64,000 nt of DNA from Thuidium tamariscinum (lineage: Eukaryota > Streptophyta > Bryopsida > Hypnales > Thuidiaceae): assembly GCA_947034885.2 (NCBI GenBank), contig OX344752.2:14508001-14572000 (forward strand), given 5' to 3'. A model generated the notes under the pieces. The model worked only from the letters and a program-made list of their open reading frames with translations, did no database searches and was not told where the DNA came from. The translations under genes and the position numbers were made by a program. Below, one piece after another: positions 12,543 to 26,272 of the stretch; the first letter of the stretch is position 1; every line of letters begins with the position of its first letter.

Positions 12543-13270
12543 GGGTCGTTGCAAGAAACACTTATCGATTTTGGCTCAAAATGACTCAAAATCAGTGAGT
12601 CGTGTGAGTTCTGTGACTTTTGGAATAAATTTTTTTTAAATTGAAAAAAACATGGATAATTTGAAGAGCAATGAGAATATTATGTCTCTTGAAATTCAGA
12701 CCTAATAATTTTTTTTCTCTAAATGTTATAGACAATGGAAAATACAATGGAAATAGCTCTTTTTTCACTAATTTGGTAAAAATAGTAAAAAAATTCAAAA
12801 AATGAAAATGAAAAATTCATTTTTTTCCAGGCAAAAGTCTTTCTTTTCCAACAAATTTCATCTTTGGAAAAAATTAATTTTATTCTCCACACTTGCGCAA
12901 AGTCAGCCACTTTGATGACATGTGGAGGTTGAACAATATAGTATTTTCAAAAATTCTTTTTGTGGTCTTGTATAAATTTAGGTGAGGTCCTTGTATGCCA
13001 ATTTTCAGCTCAAAATTTGCATTTTTGGGTCAAAAATAGGACTAAAACCCCCTAAAATGGCCAAAGTAGACACCCAATCGGGGGCAATTTAAAAATAGTA
13101 AATTAATTTTGAAAAAATTGAAAAAATTACACAAAGTGTAAAACGTTTTTAGGCACCTTCATTTCAAGTTTCAAGTCAAATGAACAAAAGATGCAAAAGT
13201 TATGAGCAAAAAACTACCTCCTACTGGTTAAGGGGACAAAAAAAAGGACAAGTGTTTCTTGCAATCACCC
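12543..13270. mobile_element. TIR element, TTGCAAGAAACA family, copy 2 (728 bp)
   Basis: The left end is GGGTCGTTGCAAGAAACACT and the right end the near-complement AGTGTTTCTTGCAATCACCC. TA is present immediately outside both ends, compatible with a TA target duplication (Tc1/mariner-like). The third copy at 14154-14885 does not show the same TA pattern, so superfamily is left open. The interior is AT-rich and non-coding. Confidence 0.7.
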
Positions 13271-14153
13271 TATATTAAGATACACACCTAAGTTGGATTG
13301 ATAATTCAACAGTTAGCATCTTTTGCTTGGATGTCTTTTTGACTTCTAAACCTTATTGAATGTTCAAATATATAACCATATGTATTAAAGAATGAAATTG
13401 TTTTGCAACCTTTGAGGTATGAAGGAGGTACAAAAATGATCTAAATTGAAAGTGCCATGTGCCATTGGTCAAGATTTGGCTCAACATGGACACAAATTCT
13501 TGTCACTATTGTTTTCTTCAATTCATGCATCCTATATACGGCATGTACAAAAAAATGGTGCATACAAATTGAACCTTATAAACCTTTAGAGATTAAACTC
13601 ACAAATAATTGACACTAAATGCAATTGAATTTATTTATCTATTTAAATAAAATAATTTATTGGATATTATTGGGAAAAAGTTCCAATACAATTCAGCATG
13701 CATTATTTGGGCACAATATGAATAAATTATGAATTTTTAATGTTTCATTTATAAAAGTACAAAAAATTATTACCAGGTTTTCTGCTAGATTCTTCATTTT
13801 TTGATTATGTGTACATACTATACTTAGAAAAAAATAATCATAAAGTATTGTTAAAGGCCATAATTCTGTTGATAGAGAGCATCAATGAAGTTTTGAACTT
13901 AGTACCTCTTGAATTTTCTTAGATAAATAAATTGAATTTAATAAAAATAATTTTTTTATTGATCAATATGATTTTTCCACTTTTATATAATTAGTTGACC
14001 AATTCTTGCCAACTATGTTGGTCATTAACAATATACGCTTTCATGAAAATATATTACACTTTAGACTATGGGTGTGGATACCTTAATGGTTGTGGATATG
14101 ACTTCTTACATTTTTGAAAATTAAAATTTTATGTAAGTGTATAGCATGTATAT
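13271..14153. other. AT-rich intergenic DNA
   Basis: No gene, RNA or bounded repeat recognised between two copies of the TTGCAAGAAACA element family. Confidence 0.5.
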
Positions 14154-14885
14154 GGATGAATGGAAGAAACACTTGTACTATTTTTTGTCACAACCTAAGT
14201 GCTGATCTGTTTTTTGGCCATAACTTTTGCATTTTTCCTTGAAATGACTAAAGATTTCTAAAAAAGGTACTCATGACTATCATGCACCTTACATAATTTT
14301 TTCATAATTTTCAAAAGTAATTTAGTACTAAAATAGTACTAATGATTAAATGTCACAAATGACAATTTGGAGGTTTTTAGTACTAAGGAGTACCTTTTTT
14401 TAATGATTTTGAGATGAAATTTGGATGAGATGGTCTTCTAGTAGACTTACATCTCTCCAAGTGAGGGATTTTGAAAAAAGTTATTTTTATGTGGTGTGAA
14501 AGTCTACAAAGTGAGCTTCTTTCTACTTGAGTTTTGAAATATATAAAATATTATTTTGGTGGGTTTCTTGGTGAATGACCATCTCCATAGAGTTGTTGCA
14601 AATGGACACTTTTTATTTTTTGTATTTACTTATTTTTACTATTTTTCCCAAATTAAAACATGAAAATATGTATTTTCTCGAGGTTTGGCGCTTTTTAAGT
14701 TCTTCTACTTAGAGAATTTTTCTATCAATTTCCTTCAATGAAAACCTTCATCTTAGAGGTGTATACATTATTCATATTTTCAAATATTTTTCAAACTAAT
14801 TTTCTAATTTTAAAGTACTCCAAAAGAAGTCATGAGTACTGTAGTAAAACGCAACAAATAGTACATGTGTTTCTTGCATTCACCC
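14154..14885. mobile_element. TIR element, TTGCAAGAAACA family, copy 3 (732 bp)
   Basis: The ends are GGATGAATGGAAGAAACACT and GTGTTTCTTGCATTCACCC, diverged forms of the 12543-13270 termini, at nearly identical length. ATAT occurs just outside both ends. The interior shares the TTTTTGGCCATAACTTTTG block with the 8819-10434 composite. Non-coding. Confidence 0.65.
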
Positions 14886-15478
14886 ATATCTAAATTGAAG
14901 AGGTATTTTGTGGTGAAAATAATTTTGAACATGCATCTATGATGTCAATTTTTTGATCCTATAGTTCACTTGGAATTTTTATAGAAGATCAAAAAATTAC
15001 AACTCACAATGCAAAAAATTTATGGAATTTGAATTAGTGTTTTATAATATTTTTCAATTTGACGTTATGTATACATAAGCCTACAAGTTCGCCAATAGAA
15101 AAAAACGTTTTATACATTGAGTCTTCAAGTTTTCTTCATTATCAATTCAAAATATCAAAATAAATCATCAATTTGCATTAGTAGAGTGATGTCTATGATT
15201 TATTAGATAAAATTGAAAGATGGCATTTACATTTTCAAAGTCATGCAATTTTTTTCCCCATAAGTTTCAACAAAGAGATATTACAATTAGTAAACTTTTT
15301 ATGATAACACATATTCAACTTCAAAGAGTATCCCATATGACACATGTTCCATATAACACATGTTTAAGTAAAACATAAATTTTAAAATAGAAAATTTTGA
15401 CTTTATACGGCTCAAAAGTCATAAGCTCAATATTGGATCCTAGTCCTTCAAAGATTGATATTAAATTCTTGGAAAATC

Positions 15479-16058
15479 TTAACCCCTAAGTGTCTAGATT
15501 CATCTCTAGATCTGATGATTTTAGAAAATCCATTATAAAAAGCTATTTGGAAGTATATTTTGGAATTGAGATACAAAACAAAGTTGTAGAGTTTGGATTG
15601 TAGATTCTATCCATACAGTTAGATTTGCCAATGCTACCACCAATATTATTCTATAAATTTTGAAAGGGAAAATTCAAAATTCCTTCAAAATTCAATTACA
15701 AGCAAAAGATTGTCATTTTCTGAGTACATTTTGTTGGAAAGGATTTGAAATGAAGTTCTCTTGATACGGTGATTTTTGGGAATTTTTATGTTCTTTGATT
15801 CTATGACCTCATTTTTGCAATTCTAAGTTTGAGCTAAAGTCAATCCAAGTCAACCCCTTGACATACTTCCACATTTGTAATTTTAGAAAAATAGGTACTC
15901 TACTAATAATACCAAATCCAACCCTTAGACAGGACCACAACTTCATAAAGTATCTTTAAAAATAAGGATGATTTTCATCCAGTCTATAATGACAAAGAGA
16001 TCTAAATTTCAATCTGTACATCGTCCAGAAACTGGACATCAGAGTGTTCTAGGGTTAA
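15479..16058. mobile_element. TTAA-type TIR element, short divergent copy
   Basis: The left end is TTAACCCCTAAGTGTC and the right end GTTCTAGGGTTAA. TTAA is exact at both edges and the length is about 580 bp. The interior differs from the 950-bp family A, so this is a separate subfamily or a strongly diverged copy. Confidence 0.5.
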
Positions 16059-18302
16059 TATTGTGCACAAGAAAAAAAAGTGTTACAACACATATTGAAT
16101 GGAAAGAGACATGTGAAAATTATATATTTCTTATTGGAATAGACATTTGTAAGAGAATCATACAAGAAAATAATGTCATTTACTATTTGACAAGTTAGAT
16201 TCTATACAAGATTTCTTTTATTTATATACATTGAAAAGAATGATCATTCATTAGAGAGGTACTTTCACGTAACTAACCCCAAACAAATAAAGCCTATTAC
16301 CAAAGTGATTAGCAAAAAATGATTTAATTATTGAATGAATAGATGCATTCTTTCTTTGTACAAGAATCTTGAAAATCATTTATTGGATTCTTTAAGTCTT
16401 TTATTTCACAATGAAGGTTAACATCTTAGTGTTCCAATATCCCAATTCAATATGAACAATGAACAAAGAGGTTTCAAAAAAAATTCTTTTGCAAATGTAA
16501 TGTGCCCTACCATTGCTATAGTAAAAAAAAATGGAAATATCATTTTTATTTTTTAATTCATGAGTCCATACTCCATGGAATAAAGCCCAAACACCCCTCT
16601 TCGTAGAAGACTCTCCACCACTGCAAAGAACATGACCAAGGGATGGACAATCTAGGAGATCTCACCATAACAAACAAAACAAAACAAACAACCTAACTTT
16701 AGATATGAAATGACCAGAATGCCCCCAAAAATTAAGTTCTTTACTGAATTAAATGACTACAGTGGAAATGCCCAAAAACGTTCAAATAAAGAATTCAACA
16801 TAGTTGGAGGCAACTTTTGCTAAAAAATAATATTTTTCTAGTATTAGTGAGTGAAAATTATGAATATTCAAAAATAAATAAAAAGATTTTCCATATCTCA
16901 TATGTAATTTCTATGATTTTTCAAAGTACTGGCTCCCTAGACCACTGGAATTATTCAATAGATGCCCCCAAATCTAAACACTACTAAAATCAACAATGAT
17001 CCAATTACATTTTGGTATGTGTCCTTAATATGCGTCAGCAAATTAGAGTCAAGCATTTGGCAAACACATTAACTGCAGTCTAGAGACAATTTTGGATGAG
17101 TCCAGGGTCCACTACAAGGTATAGGGACACTGTTTTGGATACTTCATTAGAGGGGATTTGAGGCCTCTAGAGGGCCGTTTCGGGGTTGTTCCCCAAAACT
17201 GTTCTCGTAACTGCTGACTGTTGTGAGGCCAGCATTTATCCTAAAATAAAATAAAAATTTTGGGTCCTGAAATACGAAAAAAAAAATCTCAAAAAAATTT
17301 CAAAAAATAAATAAATAATGACATGGCACTCTCTCAACCACATACGATTTTTGTTCACGTCCCAATCCAGAAACCTGCAGTCTTCCAATGGCCTCAAAAA
17401 TCCCCTAATGCTTATGCAACAACTGCATGACAAAGGAGAATCACCAATTGACATGTGAAAAAGATTGGCAAAAAGCTGAGTCACCCCATAATCTCCCGGT
17501 CACTTGCTTAGGGGTTGAAGAAACTGTCCACCAATCCTGGTCTAGTTTTTCTTCTGTGGTAAACTGTCCAGCACAGTAGTCATGAACTCCACGTCATTCA
17601 ACAGAAGAAAACTCCTTCACCAACTGAAGGTCCACTTAAGTTAAGTTATGTTTCCAAGTTTTCCTTCTCAACAACCCTTTTAATTATTACGGCAAGTACT
17701 GCATATTGTACAACTGTGAGGGCTTGACTTGATTCATAAACCATGTTTTGTTTTGTTTGACACAAATGATATGGAATTTAAACCACATTTTGGAAAAGGA
17801 GCGACTGAAAAAGGTCACATTTAGTTCACCACTTACCAAAAATGCCAAAAATGGTTATGAATGGGTTGGAACTTGGAAGTTTTCAAATTGACCTTTGCTT
17901 TCCATGTTGAGACAAGGTGAACATCTTTATGAGGACTATCTCCTGAAAAGATGCTGCCACTCTGGTTTGCATTAAAGTGAATACATGTAAAAGGGACACT
18001 TATTCTTACTGTGCCTATTTCCTGTCATCATGGTGTTCAGATTTTATACAGTTTTGTTGGTGAGTGAAAACATGTTCTAACGCACCAAAGAACATAGGAT
18101 TTGGATACCGTATGCAAAAGTTATTAACAATCAAAGTCTGTTTCTGAAAGCGCCATCTACAGTCTGGGTACATGATTGATTTCGGAAATGTATGCACATT
18201 GTAGATGGTGCTTTAAGGTCAAGTGCCATTTTGGGTGTACCTACCTTAGTTGCCCCCCCTCCCCCTCTCAAAAAATTTACAGGCTATTGATTGTTTTGTT
18301 TT
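16059..18302. other. Intergenic stretch of mixed composition
   Basis: Less AT-biased than its neighbours between about 16900 and 18200, with tracts such as GGGCCGTTTCGGGGTTGTTC near 17172, but no open frame of convincing length or family was found. It may be an old retroelement remnant; no LTR ends were located. Confidence 0.35.
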
Positions 18303-19233
18303 TTAACCCCTAAAGGACCATTGTCCCCTCGGGGGACAATTTGGAGTTCGGGCAGGTTCCGTAGACCTCAATTTTTAATGAATTTTTTTGAAACTTTCTC
18401 ATAAGATAGGAAAACTGATTAGCTTCATGGGAATGTAATTTTTATTTCAATTGGTGACCGGGAGCAAAAGTTATACCACAAAAAGCCCAAATTTTCATTC
18501 GGCGGGCAGAATTTTTTTTTTGCAAAAAGTCAAAATTTAATTTTTTAATTATTTTTTCTAAAATAATATATTTTTGCCTACATGTGAAGCTTTGATTCAC
18601 TCTATTTGGACTTATAATGAGAAAGTTTTGGACAATCTTGTTTTTCGGGCAATCTAAACAATTTCTTGAAAAAATAACTTATAGGATTCATTTTTGAATG
18701 CAATTTTCACAATTTTTCAAAAAAAATTGTTGGACAAGGTTATGTTTACTTTCTAGAACAATCTCACCATTGGGATTATTGTATTTCAATCCCATCTTAG
18801 AGTTATTAATCATTTAGTTTTTCTTTCAATCTTGGACCTACATCTACTTAACAATTTTTTAAAGAATGAAAATAAAATTTTTTTGTATGAAATTTTTTTC
18901 CTAGACTCTCAACTCAATTTCTTAACACAAAAAATTATAAATTCAAAGTCTATAGTGCAATTTTTTAATACAAATTCCAGTCAAAGTCATCTGAAATTGC
19001 AAACCACAGTTCAAAAAAACTTGTATTTCCAACTTTGAATGCTCATATCTTCCAATCTGTACGGTCAAACTTCATGAAATTTTTACTACTTGATCTCAAT
19101 CAAGTTAAGTACAAGATCCTACGGTTAGATTCTTAAAAAATATATTTTTTTTGTTTTCTTGGATGAATGCAACAGAAATGGCAGTTTTGAGAGGTTTTTG
19201 ACAGAAAAAAGGCCTTGGTCCTTTAGGGGTTAA
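18303..19233. mobile_element. TTAA-flanked TIR element, family B (931 bp)
   Basis: It begins TTAACCCCTAAAGGACCA and ends TGGTCCTTTAGGGGTTAA: exact inverted termini of 18 bp including TTAA at both edges. The interior differs from family A but is shared with 25330-26272 and with the partial copy at 63420-64000, for example the GACCTCAATTTTTAATGAA-like block near the left end. Non-coding. This is the best-preserved set of ends in the window. Confidence 0.8.
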
Positions 19234-19547
19234 ATGCTGACCTTCGAAATTGCCATTGATATCTCAAAAATTCACAAGCTGTTTGATCTCATCAGATTTA
19301 ATCTGAGCTGTCCAAATGTGGATATGGATACAAATACAACATTTGAACATGGGTATATACAACATTTTTGTATGAATACAAAAATGAATACTAAATATGG
19401 ATACTATATTTCATACAAATATTGTATATGAGTACAGATATGGATACAATACTCGGCATGGATACTGAATAAGGATATGGATACTAGATACAAAATTGAA
19501 AATCCCATATTGGTTGCCAATTACATTGGCTCTTGAAAATCACAAGA

Positions 19548-19590
19548 GGAGGGGGGGGGGGGGGAGGGAGAAAGGGGAAAGGGGAATGAA
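19548..19590 (+). repeat. Poly-G/purine tract
   Basis: A run of about 14 consecutive G follows GAGGA and is followed by GAGGGAGAAAGGGGAAAGGGG. It is an all-purine, G-rich tract on the + strand that could form a G-quadruplex or triplex. It lies next to a degenerate GGATAC-type simple repeat at about 19320-19490. Confidence 0.7.
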
Positions 19591-20091
19591 AATTTTAAAA
19601 TTTTAAAATTTAAATTTCTTTTGGTATGGGGGGTGTTTGAGTTTAGTTTTTTTAATTTAAAATTCTTTTGGATGGGTAGTGAGGCTTCATGGTACCTTTA
19701 CCTCACTACCCACTCAAAAGACAGGTGATACCATTCCTATGGCTAGTGCACGAGAGAGGTGTAGAATTGGGCTCTTTAGAAGGGTATTTAATATAGATGT
19801 GTCCGACTTGTGTTGTAGTCACTAGACCCACTCCAAAATGGTCAATGCAGTATTCAAAAACTCACACACATTCCAACGAAGAAATTTGATTTATTTTTCT
19901 TTAAAATTAAACCAAGAATAATTTGATTTTCAAACCGCCTCACATCTCATTTGTTTTATAGTGGAAAAAGTAGACTACTTCACATTGCTCCATTGCAAGT
20001 ATTGACAACTTGGTTTGAATTGCCAATGGAGAACAAAAGCTCTCTATATCCACATCGGGTAGTAAAAGCAATGATTCTAGAATGTGAGCAT

Positions 20092-20300
20092 GAAAATGCA
20101 AGAGAAAGGGGCATTTTAAGTATAATCCTAGTAGTATAGTCTAGTAAGTAATGATTTGAAAGAGGAGGATTTAGTAAGTTTTACTCAAAATACATGTGTT
20201 TGTAGCAAATTTTACTAAAAAATCTTTTTCAAATCATTACTTATTAGACTATACTACTAGAACTATACTTAAAACACCCCTTTCTCTTGTAGTCATTTTA
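20092..20300. repeat. Long hairpin (foldback) with ~75-bp arms
   Basis: The left arm (about 20092-20165) contains AGAGAAAGGGGCATTTTAAG and AGTAGTATAGTCTAGTAAG. The right arm (about 20219-20300) is its near-complete reverse complement. Only about 50 bp separate the arms, with a handful of mismatches. It resembles a young MITE or a precursor able to give small RNAs. No mature miRNA family was recognised. Confidence 0.75.
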
Positions 20301-21532
20301 CATTTCGAAAAGCTATCAAAAGGGTAATTTTTGAAATTTAGGCACTTTGCATTTGCAATCAGTGATTTTTTAGTAATTCTAAAGCAATATACTTGAAAAA
20401 AATTAAGTACAAGATTTGTTGAAGAAAAATTAAAAGTAGCCTTATTAAAGATAGTAGCCCTACTTTCCAAAAGTTAGAGTATTTTGAAGCAATTTTGAGC
20501 TTCAAATTGCAATTAAAATGTAGTAATTAATTCCTAAAGTATTGCAATGTTTCAAAGTCCAAACTAATTTAAACTAATTTTATATAAAGTTGGACTAAAA
20601 TCTTTATCTATATTTATTCCTTAACAAATCCAACTATAGGATCCTTTGATTAACTTGCTTGAATACCTCCTTCTAAAATTTTTTAAATAAGAATCTCCTC
20701 TAGTTGCAAGTCCAATGTACTTAAACTTCAAAAAAAAATTGGGGCCCTTCCTAATTGTGAAGTTTTGTCTTTTAGGCCATATTTGTTAAATTGAGACTTT
20801 TTGTAGATTCTAAGATAGAATGTTAGTTATTGGAAAATTCATTTAAGAAAATAGTAATTGAAAACAAAAATAAATAGTGCTCAAATAATGATTCTATAAT
20901 GAAGTTCTAAAAGTTGTTGTTCTTACCTATATATAAAAAAATACTAATAAAGAGATATAGAGGTTTATCCTTGAGTCAAAGATAAAAATGAGACTACAAA
21001 AAGTCTCAATATAATAATGATTATGACCTTCGTTTTGTATTTTCACAAAAAAAAATTAATGTTCAAAACTTGTGCAATTTAGCCAATATGTTGGAAAACC
21101 AATAAAAATTTCATATTCATATTTTTTTTAATTATAAAGTAAAAGGTGGTATAAGATGAATAAAAATCTAAACCACTAATAGTTTTTACAAGAAACTAAG
21201 AATTATCAATTACAATGGTGAGAATGTTCTAATAAATAATATGTATTTTGTATTTATATTTATATTTTTTTTAAGTTGAAATTGAGTTCAATAACAAATT
21301 TATATATTTTTTCTACCTTCATTTCCAACAACAAAAATCTTCATTATTTTTTACTTTGTATTTGGAATTGAATGGTACAAATGTTTTTGAATAGACATCA
21401 ATTTATGCAATTAAATAAAATTTATTATTTTTATTCAAGATCATATTTTTACCTACCCAATTTGACATTGAAATGAGAAAAAAAATTATAATTCTTGCAA
21501 TTTTGATTGAAATTATATAAACTAAAGCTTCA
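20301..21532. other. AT-rich intergenic DNA
   Basis: No gene, RNA or clear repeat boundary seen. Confidence 0.5.
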
Positions 21533-22215
21533 TGTTACAAACCTCCTACAAGTAGTAATGTCAAATCACAATGGACTCCAAATACAAACACAAAATATAT
21601 TTAATAACAAAATCATTTCACAAGAGCTCAAACCACCTGACCATAGAGAAAGATCAATATCCAAAGAGATAGTCTTTTCACCCAAAAGCTTTGTCTTATA
21701 ATGGAGGCTATCAATAAAGACTATTAGTCTTTAAAATAAACAAGGGCTACCTTTTTATCTTTATCTTTCTATCTTTGGTTCTATCTAGAACCATTCACTA
21801 AAGTAAAAGTCCTAGTAACCTTCTCTAATTATATCACATCTTCATCTTCTACTTGGAATTATCAAACTCTAAGTTCCAATACAATTGTGTATATCCAATG
21901 CACTAGTCACAAGTGAAGTTGTCTAACTCTAGTGCATAAATTCATCATTTGCACATATCAATCTCAAGGCATTCTAATGTTCTTGTCATCCAACTAGAGT
22001 TGTCTAACTCTAGTCAAGAAATCCACCATCTCGAGATATCTATCTCAAGGCAATCTTTGTTTATCCACTAGTGCACATTCCATCATGAATTAGTTCATGC
22101 TTATTCATCAAAGCATTCATCCATCAAAAGTTATGACAAAAGTCATGACACAATCATCAATCCTTTCATCTATCAATGCATTTATCCATCCAAGAGTGTG
22201 ATAAGGGTTTTAACA
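21533..22215. mobile_element. Solo LTR, second copy
   Basis: A 683-bp sequence with ends TGTTACAAACCTCC and GGGTTTTAACA (TG...CA), homologous along its length to 4003-4718. It is flanked by a perfect 5-bp duplication CTTCA (21528-21532 and 22216-22220). The different duplication shows independent insertion of the same family. No internal retrotransposon region is present. Confidence 0.85.
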
Positions 22216-25200
22216 CTTCACATGTAGATTGAGACAATTTGACATCCATCTTTAAAATCTCATACAAAAATTTCAAATTATAAAGTCAATAGAGTCTACC
22301 ACAATTTTTAAGAATTCCAAAGTACACTTCCTAGTATTTTAGAAGCTTAAGAATTTAATGTACCAAGAGTGTTTATTTTTGTAGCATTTGTGAATCTCAA
22401 TACTCATATTAAAATATGTCATCTTTGCCAAAAATCCTTAGAAGAAATACTATGAGATTTGTATTAAGTTTATTAATCCTTTATGGATCAAAGAAACACA
22501 ATCGTATAATTTTTGGAGTCAAAGAAACATAAATAATTCATACTTGAGAGGAATAGGAAGTGAATTACGAAATGCAAATCCCTAATTTTTTAGATAGAGA
22601 ACGAATTAGAATACTCTAATTTGGGACATACAAATGCATTGTGAAGATACTTTAAATTCTTGTAATACAAACACTAAATTGTTTTAATTTTTTGGACATC
22701 CATTTTCTATCACTCATTTTTCAATTTGGTACAATTTTTTTTTGGAACAAATGGGAGAACCTACTGCATTAAGAGAAGAATCCAAAAAACAAGGTGCCAA
22801 GCTAGAAGCCAGTAGAATGTACAATATTTTTTCACCTCAACTCCTCATTATAGAAAATCTAAGCCTTGTGGAGAATTGTTTCAATTTCGGCAAATGTACA
22901 AATGCAAAGAATAAAAGATAATCATCTATGAAATCCAAAATTATATATATATATATAAAATTTTCAAATTTTATTCCAAGTAGAAGATGAAGATGTGATT
23001 TGATATTTCTACTCTAAACATATATAATTAAAATAGTAATGACAGTAACAAACACCTTTAATCAAAAATTCAAAAAGGCATAGCTCTCTTTCATTTGCAA
23101 AATTTTATGTGAGTAAGTTTGAATTGATATTTTCTACTTTTGCGTATTTTCATACATGAAAATGGCACTCCATGGCCTAAGCTTATTTCTAATGTATATA
23201 TCTTCAATAATCTAACATTTGATAAAGATTTTGTCTATATTTGTGTTCTCACTAAAACAATGTTGGGCCTTAAAGAATTAAGCTTATGGCAAATTGACAT
23301 TGAAATAAAAAATGCTCCACAAACTTGAATTAAACTATGAGTCCTTCATACTCCTATAAAATGTAATCGTCAACTTCTTGTAACAAAACATGAGAAATTC
23401 AACAACTATATAAGTTAGCTCTTAAAGGACATTCGGTGATATTTATGTTTGGTCAAACTTCATGAGTTTTTTTCTATTAAAATACATCTTTCTAATATTT
23501 GTATTTTTCATCTAATAATATACTCTATATCCAAAATTTAACTTCAAGATGGTACCTTCAAAGAGTTATAGAATTTACAATTGTAGCAATTGTAGAAAGA
23601 AAAAAAAAAGGAATAAAATGTAGATTATTAGAACTAATGCCACATTTATCTATTTTAGACTATTAAGTGAATTCTATCCAGAACATCTTGAGATCTCTAA
23701 ATGGTTATCTCTTGATGTTTGTATAGATCTACCAATGTTTTGCTTAGATCTCAAGAGGTTTTGGATAGATTTACTAATTTTTTTGCTTAGATCTTTGAAC
23801 ATTTTGCATAGTCTCTTTATGAATTTTTTTATTATTATTAATTTTAGAATTTTGAAATTCTAGTGGTTAAAATTTATTGCAACATACTACATTTTCTTAG
23901 TGAATCTTTAAGAAGTTGAAATTCAAGAACTATGTAAAATGCAAGTTTGTTGACCCTAAAATTATGTTGTTTGCAAAGCCATTTGTCTTTTTAACCCCTA
24001 ATGAACCAAGTCACCATTTTTTTGAGTTTAACCCCTCTTTTTTGAATTTTTTTTCAAATTTTGAATTTACAAGAAACTAAATATATATTTCTAGAAAATA
24101 GGTTGCATTGTGAATCCAATGGTACTAGTCTCATCAAATTTTGATTTAAACTCCACCTTGTAGAATTTTCCAAAGTTAAGTGGTGTAAGTGTAGTTTATA
24201 GCTCATTTTTTTGGTTTTGGTTTGGGCATGGACTACAAAGTCAACCAACCCATGCGATTTTTGCCCATCTTAGAAAGGTTAGATCCACTCCAAAAAAGTT
24301 AGATCCAACTCAAAAAGTACAAATCCAAGAAGTTCAAGGAACATCCCATTCTTTTTCTTTTCTTTTTCTTATAAACACTACCAATTCATTCAAGTGATCA
24401 TCATGCATTGCCGGCTCCACTACGAATTGAAAAATGCTTGAAATGTTGTAAAATTTTATATGTACTTTCACTGACAACTTTTTTTATCTTTCATTGAGCA
24501 CACCAAAAGAACATCATTTCAAAATATCATCACAAAAATATGCTCCTTCAAAGTGCACTGCCCTATATATAATTCCAATGACCCAAATAAACTTCAAATT
24601 TAAATATCTCCTGAACCATGCAATCAAATAATCTGAAATTTTTTGAGGTGTTCACTCTCTATGTGAAATTCAAGATCCTATGGTTATATTCTATCTGATC
24701 TCAAGCAAAAAAGAATGAGGAAATTGTTCAAATCCACGCAACCCATTTTGAAAGTTGAAAGCTGGGTGGTCACTGTTCTACCAATCAAATGAAAGCTACC
24801 CTAGTCCCCCATAACACGACTCTAGGGTCTAGGCTGCACCCAATTCCCTGACCGACTGAGTCCATAAAATACCCCAAATCCAGCGTCCTTTAAGTAAAAG
24901 ATACTTATGCTCAGAAAGAAAAAGCTGAGCCACAGTGTATAGCGGAAAGACAAGTGCAGGGCACTCAATTGGCACTTTGGCAGTGTCTAGAGCCTTTGGG
25001 AAATTGGGAGGCATTTTTTACCCTAGAATGCCGGGCTGGTCCCCCTGGAAATCATCCTCTTTCGTACCGTGAGAATCATTTTGCTTAAGAAAATCCAAGA
25101 GCACTCATTCAAGGGCAACCGATTGTGCAAGACCTCACGGCTTTTCACACAAAATTCCAAGGATGAACATCATTTTGCACTTTTGTCTTACATAGGACAA

Positions 25201-25329
25201 GGATATTCTTGTCTCATCCATTGGACACTTTTAGGTTGCAGCATTGTGTTACAAGGTTTCTAGAAAAAGAGAATATTCAATGAAATTCCTAATTCAAAAA
25301 ACAATTAACATATAGAAAACCTAAAGTCC
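22216..25329. other. AT-rich intergenic DNA with an orphan TTAA-element end
   Basis: No gene was recognised. TTAACCCCTAATGAACC at 23991 looks like the left terminus of a TTAA-type element, but no matching right end was found. Bases about 24770-25260 are somewhat GC-richer but hold only short frames without recognisable products. A short TA run lies near 22943-22957. Confidence 0.4.
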
Positions 25330-26272
25330 AATTCAAGGACCAAAGCCGTCTTGAAGAGACGTAATGGACTACGGGTATTAGACTCGTGCGACTGAAATTT
25401 TTGACTTCATTTTTTGAAACTTTTTATTAATGAAGATAGAAAAATACATTAGATATATGGATATATGATTATGATTTCAATCAAGGTTTAAAAGAAAAAG
25501 TTATGCCATAATAAGGTCTATTCTTTAGGTTGTTTGGGCAACCAAAATAATATTACAAAAAATTGAAATTGAATAATCATAAAAATTTGGTCTTTCTGGA
25601 TCCATTTTTTGGTCTAGAATTTTTTTTAAAATTGATTGATTCATTTGGATTAGTTATGTGAAAGTTATGAAGCTTTGTGTTTTGTAAACAACCATTGCAT
25701 CTTCTTGAGAAAATAATATATATGGTTTTGAACTCCATTTTCACAATTTAAGAAATAAAATTCCAAAGGAACAATTCACTTGCTAAAACAATCTTACACT
25801 AAAAAATAGTGTGTTTCAATCCATCTTAGATTTATCATCAAATTTTTTTAATAGGTTGTGTTGGCTAATTCTATTTAACAAATTTTTGAAGAATGACAAT
25901 TAAGTTTTTATTTTCATTTTTTTATTTTTTATTTTCTATATTCTCAATCCAATTCTTCAATATTATTATTTTTCTAAATCAAACTTTGTAGTCTAGAAAT
26001 TTAGAGTTAAGAAGATCCAATGTCTTATAATCTAGTTATACGAGGTGCTAAAAAACTTGTTTTTTCTTTTACTTTGATTACAAAATCTTGCAATCTATAA
26101 GGTTGAAGTTTTTGAAATTTCCTTGACACACTCTTCTAGTAGTGCATTGCAAGATTTTATGATTCAATATGCAAAGAAAAATAAATTTTAAATTTTTTTG
26201 CTTTATGCAATGGAAATGGTAGTGTTGAATGTTTTTCAATAGAAAAAAAAGCATGGCCCTTTAGAAATTAGG
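25330..26272. mobile_element. Degenerate family B TIR element
   Basis: The interior block order matches 18303-19233, and the right end reads GGCCCTTTAGAAATTAGG, a decayed version of GGTCCTTTAGGGGTTAA. The left terminus is too diverged to place exactly. Non-coding. Confidence 0.5.
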
